DNA of 64,000 nucleotides. Origin: Microtetraspora glauca (GTDB taxonomy: Bacteria; Actinomycetota; Actinomycetes; Streptomycetales; Streptomycetaceae). Shown here in pieces: positions 18,259 through 29,237 of the stretch. The position numbers were made by a program, and so were the translations under genes. The stretch's first letter is position 1, and each line of letters starts with the position of its first letter. Where the stretch lies: contig JOFO01000003.1 in assembly GCA_000721275.1 (NCBI GenBank), positions 252,335 to 316,334 of the forward strand. Reading direction: 5' to 3'. The notes under the pieces are model-generated. The model saw only the letters and a list, made by a program, of their open reading frames with translations. It was not told the DNA's origin and did not search any database.

Positions 18259-19062
18259 TCAACTCCCTGAGGAGGCGGGTGCGCTGGGGGCACTTACGTC
18301 GAAGTGCCCCGCTTTGGGGGTCGCCTTCATGAGGGCGGTGAGCACGCGGGCCTTCGCGGGCCCGTGTTCGGCACTCCCCCAGAAGACGGTGCGATCCCGG
18401 GTCAGTTCCAGAGTGACGGAATCGTACGAGGAGAGGCGTACGACACGAGTGTCCTTCGCGATCGCGTCCGGGAGTTCACTCCGAACGCGCACCGCCTCGG
18501 CCAGCAGCCGGTCCGCGTCGAACCGGCGCAGGCTGGGTGAAGCGGCCACGTCGAGGACGAGCCGGGGCACACCGCGGGGCGGGGTGGTGACGGTCGCGAA
18601 CGGGACGGCCGCGGAGTCCACTTCGGTAAATGCTCCCCGCTTCTCCAGAAGGAGCACGGGTTTCCGTTCGGTCACTTTCAGACCGATTCCGCGCGGCCAG
18701 GACCGGAATACGTCGACGGAGGCGATCCGGGGCAGTTTCTCCCTGAGCCGTGCCTCGATGCCGTCGGTGTCGACGGTGACCAGCGGCGCGCCGACCGGGA
18801 CGGCGGCGACGGCCTCGACCTCGGCCGGGGTGAGCACCGCCGTGCCGGAAGTCTTCACATGTTCCACACGGAACCAGGTCGATCCGTAGAGGGCCCAGAC
18901 CGTGCCGCCGGCGAGCAGGAGCACGCCGACGGCGATCAGGGCGAGCCGCAGTCCGGTCAGCCGGACGCCTCGGCGCGCGCCCTCCGGCGGGGGCTGCCGG
19001 TCCGACGGTCCCTTCGGTCCGCTGGTGCCGCTCTTCTCCGCGGTCGTCGGTCCGGCTGCCAC
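18259..19062 (-). CDS. ftsQ: Division protein FtsQ (POTRA domain)
   Basis: 267-residue single-pass membrane protein of the divisome; FtsQ links FtsL/FtsB to FtsW/FtsI. A Pro/Gly/Arg-rich cytoplasmic N-terminus (1-35) is followed by one TM helix (about 37-59) and the POTRA domain from about 64 (WFRVEHVKTSGTAVLTPAEVEAV). The extracellular FtsQ domain includes SWPRGIGLKVTERKPV. It starts 25 bases after the murG stop. The cluster has no murC or ddl between murG and ftsQ, as in other streptomycetes. Confidence 0.95.
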   Translation of the reverse strand: MAAGPTTAEKSGTSGPKGPSDRQPPPEGARRGVRLTGLRLALIAVGVLLLAGGTVWALYGSTWFRVEHVKTSGTAVLTPAEVEAVAAVPVGAPLVTVDTDGIEARLREKLPRIASVDVFRSWPRGIGLKVTERKPVLLLEKRGAFTEVDSAAVPFATVTTPPRGVPRLVLDVAASPSLRRFDADRLLAEAVRVRSELPDAIAKDTRVVRLSSYDSVTLELTRDRTVFWGSAEHGPAKARVLTALMKATPKAGHFDVSAPSAPASSGS

Positions 19063-19087
19063 GCGCGCCTCTTCCCTCGGTCCTCCG

Positions 19088-20182
19088 CTACGCCTGTCGG
19101 CGGGCGGCGATCGCCTCGTACACCATGCCGACGAGCAGGTCGTCGGCGTCCCGGCGGCCGAACTCGGAGGCGGCGCGGGACATCTCGTACAGCCGGTGCG
19201 GATCGGCCAGCACGGGCAGGACGTTGGCCTGCACCCACTGCGGCGACAGCTCCGCGTCGTCGACGAGGAGTCCGCCGCCGGCCTTGACCACCGGCTGCGC
19301 GTTGAGCCGCTGTTCGCCGTTGCCGATGGGCAGCGGGACGTAGGCGGCGGGCAGCCCGACGGCCGAGAGCTCGGCGACGGTCATGGCGCCGGCGCGGCAG
19401 AGCATCATGTCGGCCGCGGCGTACGCGAGATCCATCCGGTCCACGTACGGTACCGGGACGTACGGCGGCATCCCGGGCATGTTGTCGACCCGCGGCAGTT
19501 CGTTCTTGGGGCCGACCGCGTGCAGGATCTGGATGCCGGAGCGCTGGAGCACCGGGGCGACCTGCTGGACGACCTCGTTGAGCCGGCGGGCGCCCTGGGA
19601 GCCGCCGGAGACCAGCAGCGTGGGCAGGTTGGGGTCGAGGCCGAAGGCGGCGCGCGCCTCGGGCCGGACCCGGGCCCGGTCGAGGGTGGCGATGGTGTGC
19701 CGCAGCGGGATGCCGATGTAACGGGCGTTCCGCAGCTTGGAGTCCGGGGTGGCGACGGCGACCCCGGCGGCGTACCGGGAGCCGATCTTGTTGGCCAGGC
19801 CGGGCCGGGCGTTGGCCTCGTGGACCACGATCGGCACGCCGAGGCGCTTGGCGGCGAGGTAGCCGGGGAGCGCCACGTATCCGCCGAAGCCGACCACGCA
19901 GTCCGCCTTGGTCCGCTCCAGGACCTGCTCGGCGGCCTTGATGGTGCCGCGCAGGCGCCCGGGGACGGTGATCAGCTCCGGGGTGGGCTTGCGGGGCAGC
20001 GGTACGGCGGGGATGAGCGCCAGTTCGTAGCCCCGCTCGGGGACGAGCCGGGTCTCCAGGCCCTTCTCCGTGCCCAGCGCCGTGATGCCCACGCTCGGGT
20101 CCTGCCTGCGCAGGGCGTCCGCGAGGGCGAGCGCCGGCTCGATGTGACCGGCGGTCCCCCCGCCGGCGAGTACGACATGCAC
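19088..20182 (-). CDS. murG: MurG glycosyltransferase (lipid II synthesis)
   Basis: 364-residue GT28 enzyme at the inner face of the membrane; it transfers GlcNAc from UDP-GlcNAc to lipid I. N-terminal glycine loop [13 protein letters not shown] (residues 7-19), second loop [13 protein letters not shown], and the C-domain donor site [24 protein letters not shown]. Length is normal. It follows ftsW with a 6-base gap. Confidence 0.97.
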   Translation of the reverse strand: MHVVLAGGGTAGHIEPALALADALRRQDPSVGITALGTEKGLETRLVPERGYELALIPAVPLPRKPTPELITVPGRLRGTIKAAEQVLERTKADCVVGFGGYVALPGYLAAKRLGVPIVVHEANARPGLANKIGSRYAAGVAVATPDSKLRNARYIGIPLRHTIATLDRARVRPEARAAFGLDPNLPTLLVSGGSQGARRLNEVVQQVAPVLQRSGIQILHAVGPKNELPRVDNMPGMPPYVPVPYVDRMDLAYAAADMMLCRAGAMTVAELSAVGLPAAYVPLPIGNGEQRLNAQPVVKAGGGLLVDDAELSPQWVQANVLPVLADPHRLYEMSRAASEFGRRDADDLLVGMVYEAIAARRQA

Positions 20183-20188
20183 CGAAAT

Positions 20189-21529
20189 TCACCGCTCTCC
20201 GGACGGGCGCTTCTTGACGCGCCGTCGCATCGACTTCCATCTCACCCCGGCCCGCTTGCCCCATCCGGGGCGGCGCATGGCCAGGGCCGCTTTCGCGGCG
20301 GGTTCCTGTCGCGCGAAGGCGATCAGGAGCCCGACGGCGAACATGGTCGGCAGCAGGGCCGACCCCCCGTACGAGAACAGCGGGAGCGGGACGCCGGCGA
20401 TCGGCAGCAGACCGAGCACCGCACCGATGTTGATCACGGCCTGGGCCGTGATCCAGGTGGTCACGCCTCCCGCGGCGAATCGAACGAAGGGGTCCTCCGT
20501 GCGTCCGGCCACGCGGATACCCGCATAGCCTAGGGCCGCGAACAGGGCGACGACCGACAGCGTCCCCGCGAGGCCCAGTTCCTCACCGGTCACCGCGAAG
20601 ATGAAGTCGGTGTGCGCTTCGGGCAGTTGACCCCATTTTTCCACACTCGCACCGAGCCCGGAACCGAACCATCCGCCCGACGCCAGAGCATAGATTCCGT
20701 GCGCGGCCTGGAGGCACGGGGCCCCCTCGCCACCCGGATCGGTGGCGCCGATGCACTGGAAGCGCCGCATCCGGTTGGCGTTGGTCCTGATGAGCAGCAC
20801 ACCGATCGTGGTGGCCACCACGAGCACGCCGACGAAGAGCCGGGTGGGGGCGCCGGCCGTCCACAGCAGTCCGAAGAGGATCGCCGTGAGGATGATCGCG
20901 GTGCCCATGTCGCCGCCGAGCATGATCAGCCCCAGCAGCATGAAGGCCCCCGGCACCAGCGGCACGAGCATGTGCTTCCACTGGGCGAGGAGCTTCATGT
21001 CCTGTTTACGGGCGAGCAGGTCGGCGCCCCACAGGATGAGGCCCAGCTTGCCGAACTCGCTGGGCTGGAGCATGAACGGGCCGCCGAGCGAGATCCAGTT
21101 CTGGTTGCCGCCGACGGAATGCCCTATCCCCGGGATCTGCACGAGCACCATGAGGAAGACCGCGCCGACCAGGATCGGGTAGGCGAGCGCCCGGTGCAGC
21201 TTCACCGGCATCCGGGAGGCGACGAGCAGCAGCCCGGTGCCCAGGAGCGCGGCGAAGAACTGCTTCCGGAAGAAGTAGGAGGGCACCAGCTCGTAGCGGA
21301 GGGCCGTGATCATCGAGGCGGAGTAGACCATCACCAGGCCGAGCGTGGTGATGAGCAGCCCCGCGCCGATGATCACGTAGTACGCCGTGAGCGGCCGGTC
21401 CCAGGCCCGTCGCGCCCGCGTGTAGAGCCCGCGTACGCCTCCGCCGCGCGCCCCTCGCGGGGGTACCGGCACCCGCCCTCCGCCCGGTCGGGCGGAGGGC
21501 CGGCGTGCCCCGGCGATCTTGCTCGGCAT
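20189..21529 (-). CDS. ftsW: FtsW (SEDS glycan polymerase)
   Basis: 446-residue polytopic membrane protein, about 10 TM helices after a basic 45-residue N-tail. SEDS signatures: GGNQNWISLGGPFMLQPSEFGKL, whose conserved Asp-equivalent region is the polymerase site, and the C-terminal PLPLFSYGGSALLPTM. FtsW polymerises septal glycan with its partner PBP, here FtsI. It lies between murD and murG; the ftsI partner is encoded in the same cluster. In Streptomyces ftsW is needed for sporulation septa, not vegetative growth. Confidence 0.96.
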   Translation of the reverse strand: MPSKIAGARRPSARPGGGRVPVPPRGARGGGVRGLYTRARRAWDRPLTAYYVIIGAGLLITTLGLVMVYSASMITALRYELVPSYFFRKQFFAALLGTGLLLVASRMPVKLHRALAYPILVGAVFLMVLVQIPGIGHSVGGNQNWISLGGPFMLQPSEFGKLGLILWGADLLARKQDMKLLAQWKHMLVPLVPGAFMLLGLIMLGGDMGTAIILTAILFGLLWTAGAPTRLFVGVLVVATTIGVLLIRTNANRMRRFQCIGATDPGGEGAPCLQAAHGIYALASGGWFGSGLGASVEKWGQLPEAHTDFIFAVTGEELGLAGTLSVVALFAALGYAGIRVAGRTEDPFVRFAAGGVTTWITAQAVINIGAVLGLLPIAGVPLPLFSYGGSALLPTMFAVGLLIAFARQEPAAKAALAMRRPGWGKRAGVRWKSMRRRVKKRPSGER

Positions 21530-21584
21530 GGTTCGCTGCCCCCTCCGGTCAGGCCCGGTAGGCCGGACCCTCGCAGTGGTCGGG

Positions 21585-23024
21585 TCAGGCGTCCCCGGTG
21601 GCGGCGAGGGCGCGGACCGCGTCCGCGAACGCCTCGCCCCGCTTGGTGTAGTTGGTGAACATGTCCATCGAGGCGCAGGCCGGGGCCAGGAGGACGGTGT
21701 CCCCCGGGCGGGCGAGCCGGGCCGCCTCGCGGACCGCCTCGGACATCGCCCCAGTGTCGGTCCGGTCGAGGTCCACCACCGGGACCTCCGGGGCGTGTCG
21801 CGCCAGCGCTTCGCGGATCAGCGCGCGGTCGGCGCCCATCAGGACGGCGCCGCGCAGCCGCTTCGCGGACTTCTGGACCAGCTCGTCGAAGGTGGCGCCC
21901 TTGGCGAGGCCGCCGGCGATCCAGACGATCGGGTCGTAGGCGGCCAACGAGGCTTCGGCGGCGTGGGTGTTGGTGGCCTTGGAGTCGTCGACGTACGTCA
22001 CGCCGCCGACCTCTTCGACCAGTTCGATCCGGTGCGGGTCCGGGCGGAAGGCCCGCAGACCGTCCCGTACCGCCTTGGGCTCGACGCCGAAGGCGCGGGC
22101 GAGGGCGGCGGCGGCGAGCGCGTTGGCGATGTTGTGCGGGGCCGGCGGCTGCACGTCGGCGACCTCGGCGAGCTCCTGGGCGTTCTTCTGCCGGTTGGCG
22201 ACGAAGGCCCGGTCGACGAGGACGTCCTCGACGACGCCGAGCTGCGAGGGGCCGGGGACGCCGAGGGTGAAGCCGATGGCGCGGCAGCCCTCCTCGACGT
22301 CGGCCTCGCGGACCAGGTCCTCGGTCACCGGGTCGGCGACGTTGTACACGCAGGCGACCTGGTTGCCCTCGTAGATCCGGCCCTTGTCGGCGGCGTACGC
22401 CTCCATGGAGCCGTGCCAGTCGAGGTGGTCGGGCGCCAGGTTGAGCACGGCGGCCGAGTGGGCGCGCACGGAGGGCGCCCAGTGCAGCTGGTAGCTGGAC
22501 AGCTCGACGGCGAGCACGTCGTACGTCTCCTCGCCGAGGACGGCGTCGAGGAGCGAGACGCCGATGTTGCCGACGGCGGCGGTCCGCAGCCCGGCGGCCT
22601 CCAGGATGGAGGCGAGCATCCGGGTGGTGGTGGTCTTGCCGTTGGTGCCGGTGACCGCCAGCCACGGGGCCGCGCCGGGGCCCCGCAGGCGCCACGCCAG
22701 CTCGACGTCGCCCCAGACCTCCACGCCCGCCTCGGCGGCGGCCTTGAAGAGCGGCTTGTCCGGCTGCCAGCCGGGGGTGGTGACGACCAGCTCGGTGCCG
22801 GCCGGCAGGGTCGCGCCGTCGCCGAGGCGGACGGTGATCCCCTCCGCCTCCAGCGCGGCGGCCTGCGTCCGGGAGCGCTCGTCGTCCCCGTCGTTGACGA
22901 CGGTCACCACGGCGCCGCGGCCGGCCAGGGCCCGGGCGGCCGGGATGCCCGACACCCCGAGGCCCGCGACCGTGACGTGCTTGCCCTGCCAGTCCAGCTC
23001 TTCGCTCACTTGTCGGCTGCCCAT
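21585..23024 (-). CDS. murD: UDP-MurNAc-L-Ala:D-Glu ligase
   Basis: 479-residue ATP-dependent ligase adding D-Glu to UDP-MurNAc-L-Ala. N-terminal dinucleotide-like fold [22 protein letters not shown]; the ATP loop [14 protein letters not shown]; the Mur-ligase lysine/His region near [19 protein letters not shown]-terminal domain [11 protein letters not shown]. Start is ATG 23024, inside the last codons of mraY; GTG 23009, which gives a GTGA overlap, is an alternative. The frame remains open far upstream only because it shadows mraY. Confidence 0.95.
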   Translation of the reverse strand: MGSRQVSEELDWQGKHVTVAGLGVSGIPAARALAGRGAVVTVVNDGDDERSRTQAAALEAEGITVRLGDGATLPAGTELVVTTPGWQPDKPLFKAAAEAGVEVWGDVELAWRLRGPGAAPWLAVTGTNGKTTTTRMLASILEAAGLRTAAVGNIGVSLLDAVLGEETYDVLAVELSSYQLHWAPSVRAHSAAVLNLAPDHLDWHGSMEAYAADKGRIYEGNQVACVYNVADPVTEDLVREADVEEGCRAIGFTLGVPGPSQLGVVEDVLVDRAFVANRQKNAQELAEVADVQPPAPHNIANALAAAALARAFGVEPKAVRDGLRAFRPDPHRIELVEEVGGVTYVDDSKATNTHAAEASLAAYDPIVWIAGGLAKGATFDELVQKSAKRLRGAVLMGADRALIREALARHAPEVPVVDLDRTDTGAMSEAVREAARLARPGDTVLLAPACASMDMFTNYTKRGEAFADAVRALAATGDA

Positions 23025-24076
23025 CCCGCGTAGAAGAGGCCCAGGCCCACGATGACGCACATGCCCTGGATGATCCAGAACCGGACGACGACCAGGACCT
23101 CGGACCACCCCTTGAGTTCGAAGTGGTGCTGGAGGGGGGCCATCCGGAAGACGCGCTTGCCGGTCATCTTGAACGAGCCGACCTGGATGACCACGGACAT
23201 CGTGATCAGCACGAACAGGCCGCCGAGCAGCGCGAGCAGCAGCTCCGTACGGGAGCAGATGGCGAGACCGGCGAGCGCGCCGCCGAGCGCGAGGGAGCCG
23301 GTGTCGCCCATGAAGATCTTGGCGGGCGAGGTGTTCCACCACAGGAACCCGAAGCAGGCGCCCATGAGCGCGGAGGCCACGACGGCGAGGTCGAGCGGGT
23401 CGCGGACCTCGAAGCAGGCGTTCGGGTTGGTGAGGGTCAGCGCGTTGGCGCAGGACTCCTGGAACTGCCACAGCCCGATGAAGGTGTAGGCGCCGAAGAC
23501 CATCACGGAGGCGCCGGTGGCCAGACCGTCCAGACCGTCCGTCAGGTTCACGCCGTTGGACATGGCCAGGATCATGAAGAGCGCCCAGACCACGAAGAGG
23601 ACCGGGCCGATCGTCCAGCCGAAGTCCGTGATGAAGGAGAGCTTCTCGGAGGCCGGGGTCAGCCCGCGCGCGTCCGCGAACTGGAGCGAGAGCACCGCGA
23701 AGGCGATGCCCACGATCAGCTGGCCGGCCATCTTCGCCTTGGCCCGCAGGCCCAGCGACCGCTGCTTGACGATCTTGATGTAGTCGTCGAGGAAGCCGAC
23801 CAGGCCCATGCCGGCCATCAGGAACAGCACGAGGACGCCCGAGTACGTCGGGTCCTCGCCGGTGATGACCTTGGCCAGGGCGTACGCGATGAGCGTGGCC
23901 AGGATGAAGGAGATGCCGCCCATGGTGGGCGTGCCCTTCTTCCCGAGGTGGCCGCGCGGGCCGTCGTCCCGGATGAACTGCCCGTACCCCTTGCGGGCCA
24001 GCAGCTTGATGAGCAGCGGGGTGCCGATCAGGGTCAGGAAGAGGCCGATGGCCCCCGCGAAGAGGATCTGCCTCAT
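23006..24076 (-). CDS. mraY: Phospho-MurNAc-pentapeptide translocase (lipid I synthesis)
   Basis: 356-residue, 10-TM enzyme that joins phospho-MurNAc-pentapeptide to undecaprenyl phosphate. Catalytic Asp motifs: [13 protein letters not shown] (DD pair) and [15 protein letters not shown] (NLTDGxDGLA). Another family motif is [18 protein letters not shown], and the C-terminal [13 protein letters not shown] histidine triad is typical. ATG 24076 overlaps the murF stop as ATGA. Confidence 0.97.
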   Translation of the reverse strand: MRQILFAGAIGLFLTLIGTPLLIKLLARKGYGQFIRDDGPRGHLGKKGTPTMGGISFILATLIAYALAKVITGEDPTYSGVLVLFLMAGMGLVGFLDDYIKIVKQRSLGLRAKAKMAGQLIVGIAFAVLSLQFADARGLTPASEKLSFITDFGWTIGPVLFVVWALFMILAMSNGVNLTDGLDGLATGASVMVFGAYTFIGLWQFQESCANALTLTNPNACFEVRDPLDLAVVASALMGACFGFLWWNTSPAKIFMGDTGSLALGGALAGLAICSRTELLLALLGGLFVLITMSVVIQVGSFKMTGKRVFRMAPLQHHFELKGWSEVLVVVRFWIIQGMCVIVGLGLFYAGWAADK

Positions 24077-25497
24077 CGGCCGGATACCTCGCCCTCAGCG
24101 TCGAGCAGCGCGAGCGCGACCTGCTCCAGACCGACCGAGCGGGACGCCTTCACCAGGACCACGTCCCCCGGGCGCAGCTCCCTGCGCAACAGGTCGACAG
24201 CCGCCTGCGCGTCGGACACGTGCACCGACTCCTCACCCCACGAACCCTCGTTATAGGCGCCCAGTTGCAGCCAGGACGCTTCCCTGTCCCCGACCGCGAC
24301 GAGCTTGCTGACGTTGAGCCGGACGGCGAGCCGTCCGACCGCGTCGTGCTCGGCCAGCGACGCGTCACCGAGCTCGGCCATCTTGCCGAGCACCGCCCAC
24401 GTGCGGGCCCCCTGGGCCTGTCCGGCCCTGCCCATGGCCGCGAGCGCGCGCAGGGCGGCTCGCATGGACTCGGGGTTCGCGTTGTAGGCGTCGTTGACGA
24501 TCGTCACGCCGTCCGGACGCTCGGTGACCTCCATGCGCCAGCGCGACAGGGAGCCTGCCTCGGAGAGCGCGGTGGCGATCTCGTCGGCGGACATGCCCAG
24601 CTCGTGCGCGACGGCGGCCGCTGCGAGCGCGTTCGACACGTGGTGCTCACCGTACAGGCGCAAGGTCACGTCGCTGCACCCGGTGGGTGTGTGGAGCGTG
24701 AAAGAAGGCTGTCCGGTCCCTGTGAGCCGGACGTTCTCGGCACGTACGGCCGCTTCGTCCGCTTCGCCGAACAGGAGGACGCGGGCCTTGGTGCGGCTCT
24801 CCATGGCGCGGACGAGCGGGTCGTCGGCGTTGAGGACCGCCACGCCGCCGTCCTCGGCGGACGGCAGGGACTCCACGAGCTCGCCCTTGGCCACGGCGAT
24901 CTGCTCGCGTCCGCCGAACTCGCCGATGTGGGCGGAGCCCACGTTGAGGACGAGACCGATCCGGGGCGGGGTGAGCCCGGTCAGGTAGCGGATGTGGCCG
25001 ATGCCGCGGGCGCCCATCTCCAGGACGAGGTGCCGGGTCTCCTCGGTGGCCGTGAGCGCGGTGAGCGGCAGGCCGATCTCGTTGTTGAGGGAGCCGGGCG
25101 TCCAGACGGTGGGCGCGTGGCGTTCGAGGACCTGGGCGATCAGGTCCTTGGTGGAGGTCTTGCCGGCCGAGCCGGTGAGGGCGACGACATCGGTGCCGAG
25201 GCGCTCGACGACCGTGCGGGCGAGGGCGCCCAGCGCGGTCTGCACGTCGTCCACGACGATCGCGGGGACGCCGAGGGGACGGACGGCGAGCACGGCCGCC
25301 GCGCCCGCCGCTACGGCGCGCTCCGCGTAGTCGTGGCCGTCGACGCGTTCCCCGGCGAAGGCGGCGAAGAGACTGCCGGGCTTCACCTCGCGGGAGTCGA
25401 TGACGACGGACCCGGTGACCCGGGTGTCCGGATCCGGTATGTCGTGCGCCTGCCCGCCGACGATTTCGGCGATCTCGGCGAGGGAGAGGGCGATCAC
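24073..25497 (-). CDS. murF: UDP-MurNAc-tripeptide:D-Ala-D-Ala ligase
   Basis: 474-residue Mur ligase that adds D-Ala-D-Ala to the UDP-MurNAc-tripeptide. The N-terminal substrate domain is followed by the ATP loop [17 protein letters not shown]; the central domain contains [17 protein letters not shown] and the nucleotide-fitting [18 protein letters not shown] 25497 is 4 bases beyond the murE stop, giving tight coupling. Confidence 0.96.
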   Translation of the reverse strand: MIALSLAEIAEIVGGQAHDIPDPDTRVTGSVVIDSREVKPGSLFAAFAGERVDGHDYAERAVAAGAAAVLAVRPLGVPAIVVDDVQTALGALARTVVERLGTDVVALTGSAGKTSTKDLIAQVLERHAPTVWTPGSLNNEIGLPLTALTATEETRHLVLEMGARGIGHIRYLTGLTPPRIGLVLNVGSAHIGEFGGREQIAVAKGELVESLPSAEDGGVAVLNADDPLVRAMESRTKARVLLFGEADEAAVRAENVRLTGTGQPSFTLHTPTGCSDVTLRLYGEHHVSNALAAAAVAHELGMSADEIATALSEAGSLSRWRMEVTERPDGVTIVNDAYNANPESMRAALRALAAMGRAGQAQGARTWAVLGKMAELGDASLAEHDAVGRLAVRLNVSKLVAVGDREASWLQLGAYNEGSWGEESVHVSDAQAAVDLLRRELRPGDVVLVKASRSVGLEQVALALLDAEGEVSGR

Positions 25498-25501
25498 TGC
25501 T

Positions 25502-27196
25502 TCATCCCTGACTGTTCTGGTGACGGTGTTCGGTCGCCGCGGCGGCCGGTGTCCCGGTCGCCGCCTCGATCGCTTCGCGGAGGACCCGGCGGTCGTCGAA
25601 GGGACGGACCTGCCCGGCGATCTCCTGGCCCTGCTCGTGGCCCTTGCCGGCGACCAGGACGGTGTCGCCCGGCCGGGCGCGGGCCACGGCCGCGGCGATC
25701 GCGGCGGCCCGGTCGGGTTCGACCAGGACGTCTCCGCGCTCGGCGGCGGGCACCTCGGCGGCGCCCGCGAGCATCGCGGTGAGGATCGCGAGCGGGTCCT
25801 CGGAGCGGGGGTTGTCCGAGGTGAGGACGGCGGTGTCGGCGAGCCGGGCGGCGGCGCCGCCCATGGGGCCGCGCTTGGTGGTGTCCCGGTCGCCGCCGCA
25901 GCCGATGACCACGTGCAGCCGGCCCTCGGTGACCTCGCGCAGCGAGCGCAGCACGGACTCGACGGCGTCGGTCTTGTGCGCGTAGTCGACGACGGCGAGG
26001 TACGGCTGGCCGGCGTCGACGCGCTCCAGGCGGCCGGGGACGCCGGGGACGGCGGCGACGCCGTCGGCGGCGGTCCGCGGGTCGAGCCCGGCGGTCGCGA
26101 GGGTCGCGATGGCGGCGAGGGTGTTGGCGACGTTGAAGGGGCCGGGCAGCGGGGCGGTGGCGGGGATCCGCACGCCCTCGGGGCCGACGGCCGTGAAGGT
26201 GGAGCTCGCGGCGCCCAGGACGACGTCCTCGGCGCGCCAGTCGGCGTCGGGGCGGCCCTCGGCGGAGAAGGTGACGACCGGGACGCCCGCCTCCTTCACG
26301 AGCCGGCGGCCGTACTCGTCGTCGGCGTTGACGACGCCGGTCCGGCTGCGCCCGGGGGTGAAGAGGCTCGCCTTGGCCTGGAAGTAGTCCTCCATGTCGG
26401 AGTGGAACTCCATGTGCTCCGGGCTGAGGTTGTTGAAGACGGCGACGTCGAAGACGCAGCCGTCGACCCGGCCGAGCACCAGGGCGTGGCTGGAGACCTC
26501 CATGGCGACGGCCTCGACGCCCCGCTCGCGCATGACGGCGAAGAGGGCCTGGAGGTCGGTGGCCTCGGGGGTGGTGCGCTCGGACTTGATGCGCTCGTCG
26601 CCGATCCGCATCTCGACGGTGCCGACCAGCCCGGTGTGCTTGCCGGCGCCGCGCAGTCCGCCCTCGACGAGGTAGGCGGTGGTGGTCTTGCCGGAGGTGC
26701 CGGTGATGCCGATCTGGAGCAGGTCCGCGCCGGGGCGGCCGTAGATCTCGGCGGCGAGTTCGCCCATCCGGCGGCGCGGGTCGTCGACGACGAGGACCGG
26801 CAGGCCGGTGGCGGCGGCGCGGTCGGCTCCGGCCGGGTCGGTGAGGACCGCGGCGGCGCCGAGGCCGGCGGCCTGGGCGGCGAAGTCGGCGCCGTGCAGG
26901 CGGGCGCCGGCGAGGGCCGCGTACACGTCCCCGGGGCGTACCGCCCGGGAGTCGTGGGTGATTCCCGAGACGGGGACGGCGCGGGCGGCGTCGGGGATCT
27001 CGGTGCCCAGCCGTGCCGCGAGCTCGCCCAGGGGTGTCGGGCGGGCCCGCTCCGGGCGGGGCGGGGTGGTTCGGGACTGATCAGCGTGTGGCACGGCGGT
27101 GAGCGTACCGGGCGCACCCTGCGGGGGACCAAACGAGCCGGGGGCGTCGCCGGAGTTCGATTTCCGGTTCCCGGAGTGGGGGGTGATCGTCGTCAC
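25502..27196 (-). CDS. murE: UDP-MurNAc-dipeptide:diaminopimelate ligase
   Basis: 564-residue Mur ligase adding the third stem residue. ATP loop ITGTSGKTTTAYLVEG; SDNPRSEDP is the DNPR motif tied to diaminopimelate recognition, fitting LL-DAP in Streptomyces wall. The first 34 residues (to the GTG at 27094) are low-similarity and rich in Gly/Pro/Ser; the true start could be either GTG 27196 (GGGAG upstream) or 27094. It lies between ftsI and murF. Confidence 0.94.
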   Translation of the reverse strand: MTTITPHSGNRKSNSGDAPGSFGPPQGAPGTLTAVPHADQSRTTPPRPERARPTPLGELAARLGTEIPDAARAVPVSGITHDSRAVRPGDVYAALAGARLHGADFAAQAAGLGAAAVLTDPAGADRAAATGLPVLVVDDPRRRMGELAAEIYGRPGADLLQIGITGTSGKTTTAYLVEGGLRGAGKHTGLVGTVEMRIGDERIKSERTTPEATDLQALFAVMRERGVEAVAMEVSSHALVLGRVDGCVFDVAVFNNLSPEHMEFHSDMEDYFQAKASLFTPGRSRTGVVNADDEYGRRLVKEAGVPVVTFSAEGRPDADWRAEDVVLGAASSTFTAVGPEGVRIPATAPLPGPFNVANTLAAIATLATAGLDPRTAADGVAAVPGVPGRLERVDAGQPYLAVVDYAHKTDAVESVLRSLREVTEGRLHVVIGCGGDRDTTKRGPMGGAAARLADTAVLTSDNPRSEDPLAILTAMLAGAAEVPAAERGDVLVEPDRAAAIAAAVARARPGDTVLVAGKGHEQGQEIAGQVRPFDDRRVLREAIEAATGTPAAAATEHRHQNSQG

Positions 27197-27214
27197 TGGT
27201 GGTGCTCCCGGGGG

Positions 27215-29230
27215 TCACGGGGTGGGTTCGAAGGTGACCGGCAGGCGCGGCGGTTCGCTGCCGGTGGGTGCCACGTGGAGGGTCTTGAGCGCGAACTCCA
27301 TGACCTTCTTGTAGATGGGGCCGCAGATCTGGCCGCCGAAGTAGCTGCCCTTGGTGGGGTTCTGGATGGCGCAGTAGACGGTGACGCGGGGCTGGTCGGC
27401 GGGGGCGAAGCCGGCGAAGGAGGCGGTGTAGCCCTTGTAGCGGCCGAGTTCGGGGTCGACGCGGTTGGCGGTGCCGGTCTTGCCGGCGACGCGGTAGCCC
27501 GGGATGGCGGCCCGGGTGCCGGTGCCCTCGCGGTCGTCGACGACGGATTCCAGCATCTGGGCGAGGGTCTTGGCGGTCTGTTCGCTGACGACCCGGTGCT
27601 CGGCGGGCTTGGGGGCGGGGGTGAAGCGCCCGTCGGGGCCCTTGGTGCCGCGGACCAGGCTGGGTTCGATCCGTACGCCGCCGTTGGCGACGGTGGAGAA
27701 GACGGAGGCGGCCTGGAGGGCGTTGACGGAGAGGCCCTGGCCGAAGGGGATGGTGTACTGCTGGGAGGTCGACCAGTCCTCGGGCTTGGCGAGGATGCCG
27801 GGGGTCTCGCCGGGGAAGCCGAGGCCGGTGGGGCTGCCGATGCCGAAGCGGCGGAGGTAGCCGTCGAGGATGCGGTTGGACTCGGCCTGGTCCTTGCCGA
27901 GCTGGCCGGTGGCGAGGATGGTGCCGATGTTGCTGGACTTGGCGAGGACGCCGTTGAGCGTCAGGTACCAGGTCTTGTGGTCGATGTCGTCCTTGAAGAG
28001 CCGGTCGCCGCGGTGGAGCCGGTTGGGGACGACGACGTGGGTGTCGGCGGTGGCCTTGCCCTCCTCCAGCACGGCGGCCATGGACATGACCTTGCTGGTG
28101 GAGCCGGGTTCGTAGGCGTCCTGGAGGGCGGCGTTGCCCATGGCGGCGGCGTTGGCGGCGGAGAGGTCGTTGGGGTCGAAGCCGGGCGCGTTGGCCATGG
28201 CGAGGACCTCGCCGGTGCGGGTGTCCTGGACGATGACGTAGCCGCGGTCGGCCCGGGACTTGCGGACCTGTTCGGTGATGGCCTGCTGGGCGGCCCACTG
28301 GATGTCCCGGTCGATGGTGAGCTCGATGTCGGAGCCGGGGACGGCGGGGGTGCCCTGGGAGCCGGCGGTGGGGACCTGCCGGCCGCCGGAGGCGGTGAAG
28401 CGGATCTTCCCGTCGCGGCCGGCGAGTTCGGTGTCGAGCATGGACTCGACGCCGCCGGCGCCGCGGCCCTCGGCGTTGACGTATCCCAGTATCCCGGCGC
28501 CGAGTTCGCCGTTCGGGTAGACCCGCTTGGTGCTGGGCTCGCTGAGGACGCCGCCGAGCAGGTTGACGCCGGTGCCGCCGGGCTCCTGGGACTTCTCGGC
28601 GTAGACCTTCTTGAGGTCCTTGATCTGGTTCCACACCTGCGGGGTCTGCTTGCGGGCCAGCAGCGTGTAGCGGGACTTGGGGGTGCGGAGCTTCTTGGCG
28701 AGCTCCGCCGGTTCCTTGCCGAGGATCGGGGCGAGCAGCGCGGCGGCCTGCTCGGGCGCGTCGCGGCGCTTGGACTCCTCGGGGGTGAAGAGCTTGGGGT
28801 CGGCGGTGATGTCGTAGGCGTCGACGCTGGTGGCGAGGGCGATGCCGTTGCGGTCGGTGATCTCGCCGCGCTCGGCGGAGAGCGTGTACTCCTGGAAGCG
28901 GTACCTGTCGGCCTTGGCGGCGTACGCGCTGGCGTCGACGGCCTGGACCTGGAGCAGCCGCACCACGAAGACGAGCATGACGAGGGTGAGGCCGACGGAG
29001 ATCAGCCGCAGCCGGGGCCGGGGGCGGCCGAGCTTGATGGTGCGCGGCTTGCGGGCCTGCGGCCGGGGCGCGGGGCGGCGGGTGGCCGGCCGTGCTCCGG
29101 GGCGCGGGGCGCGGGCGCCGGATCCGCCCCGGGGGATGCCGCCGGAGGCCGCTCCGGAGCCGGCGGGCCGGGGTCGGGAGGGCCGGGCGGGGCCGGGGAC
29201 GCGGCGGCGCGGGGGCTCCTGGGAGGGCAC
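27215..29230 (-). CDS. ftsI: Septal penicillin-binding protein FtsI (PBP3)
   Basis: 671-residue class B PBP, the transpeptidase of septal wall. A 70-residue Arg/Pro-rich cytoplasmic tail and one TM helix (about 75-95) lead to the PBP dimer domain (from AERGEITDRNGIALATS). The transpeptidase motifs are SxxK (GSTSKVM), SxN (AKSSNIGT) and KTG (KTGTANR). GTG 29230 has AGGTGA 7 bases upstream, formed in part by the ftsL stop. Partner of FtsW. Confidence 0.96.
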   Translation of the reverse strand: MPSQEPPRRRVPGPARPSRPRPAGSGAASGGIPRGGSGARAPRPGARPATRRPAPRPQARKPRTIKLGRPRPRLRLISVGLTLVMLVFVVRLLQVQAVDASAYAAKADRYRFQEYTLSAERGEITDRNGIALATSVDAYDITADPKLFTPEESKRRDAPEQAAALLAPILGKEPAELAKKLRTPKSRYTLLARKQTPQVWNQIKDLKKVYAEKSQEPGGTGVNLLGGVLSEPSTKRVYPNGELGAGILGYVNAEGRGAGGVESMLDTELAGRDGKIRFTASGGRQVPTAGSQGTPAVPGSDIELTIDRDIQWAAQQAITEQVRKSRADRGYVIVQDTRTGEVLAMANAPGFDPNDLSAANAAAMGNAALQDAYEPGSTSKVMSMAAVLEEGKATADTHVVVPNRLHRGDRLFKDDIDHKTWYLTLNGVLAKSSNIGTILATGQLGKDQAESNRILDGYLRRFGIGSPTGLGFPGETPGILAKPEDWSTSQQYTIPFGQGLSVNALQAASVFSTVANGGVRIEPSLVRGTKGPDGRFTPAPKPAEHRVVSEQTAKTLAQMLESVVDDREGTGTRAAIPGYRVAGKTGTANRVDPELGRYKGYTASFAGFAPADQPRVTVYCAIQNPTKGSYFGGQICGPIYKKVMEFALKTLHVAPTGSEPPRLPVTFEPTP

Positions 29231-29237
29231 TGCTCGG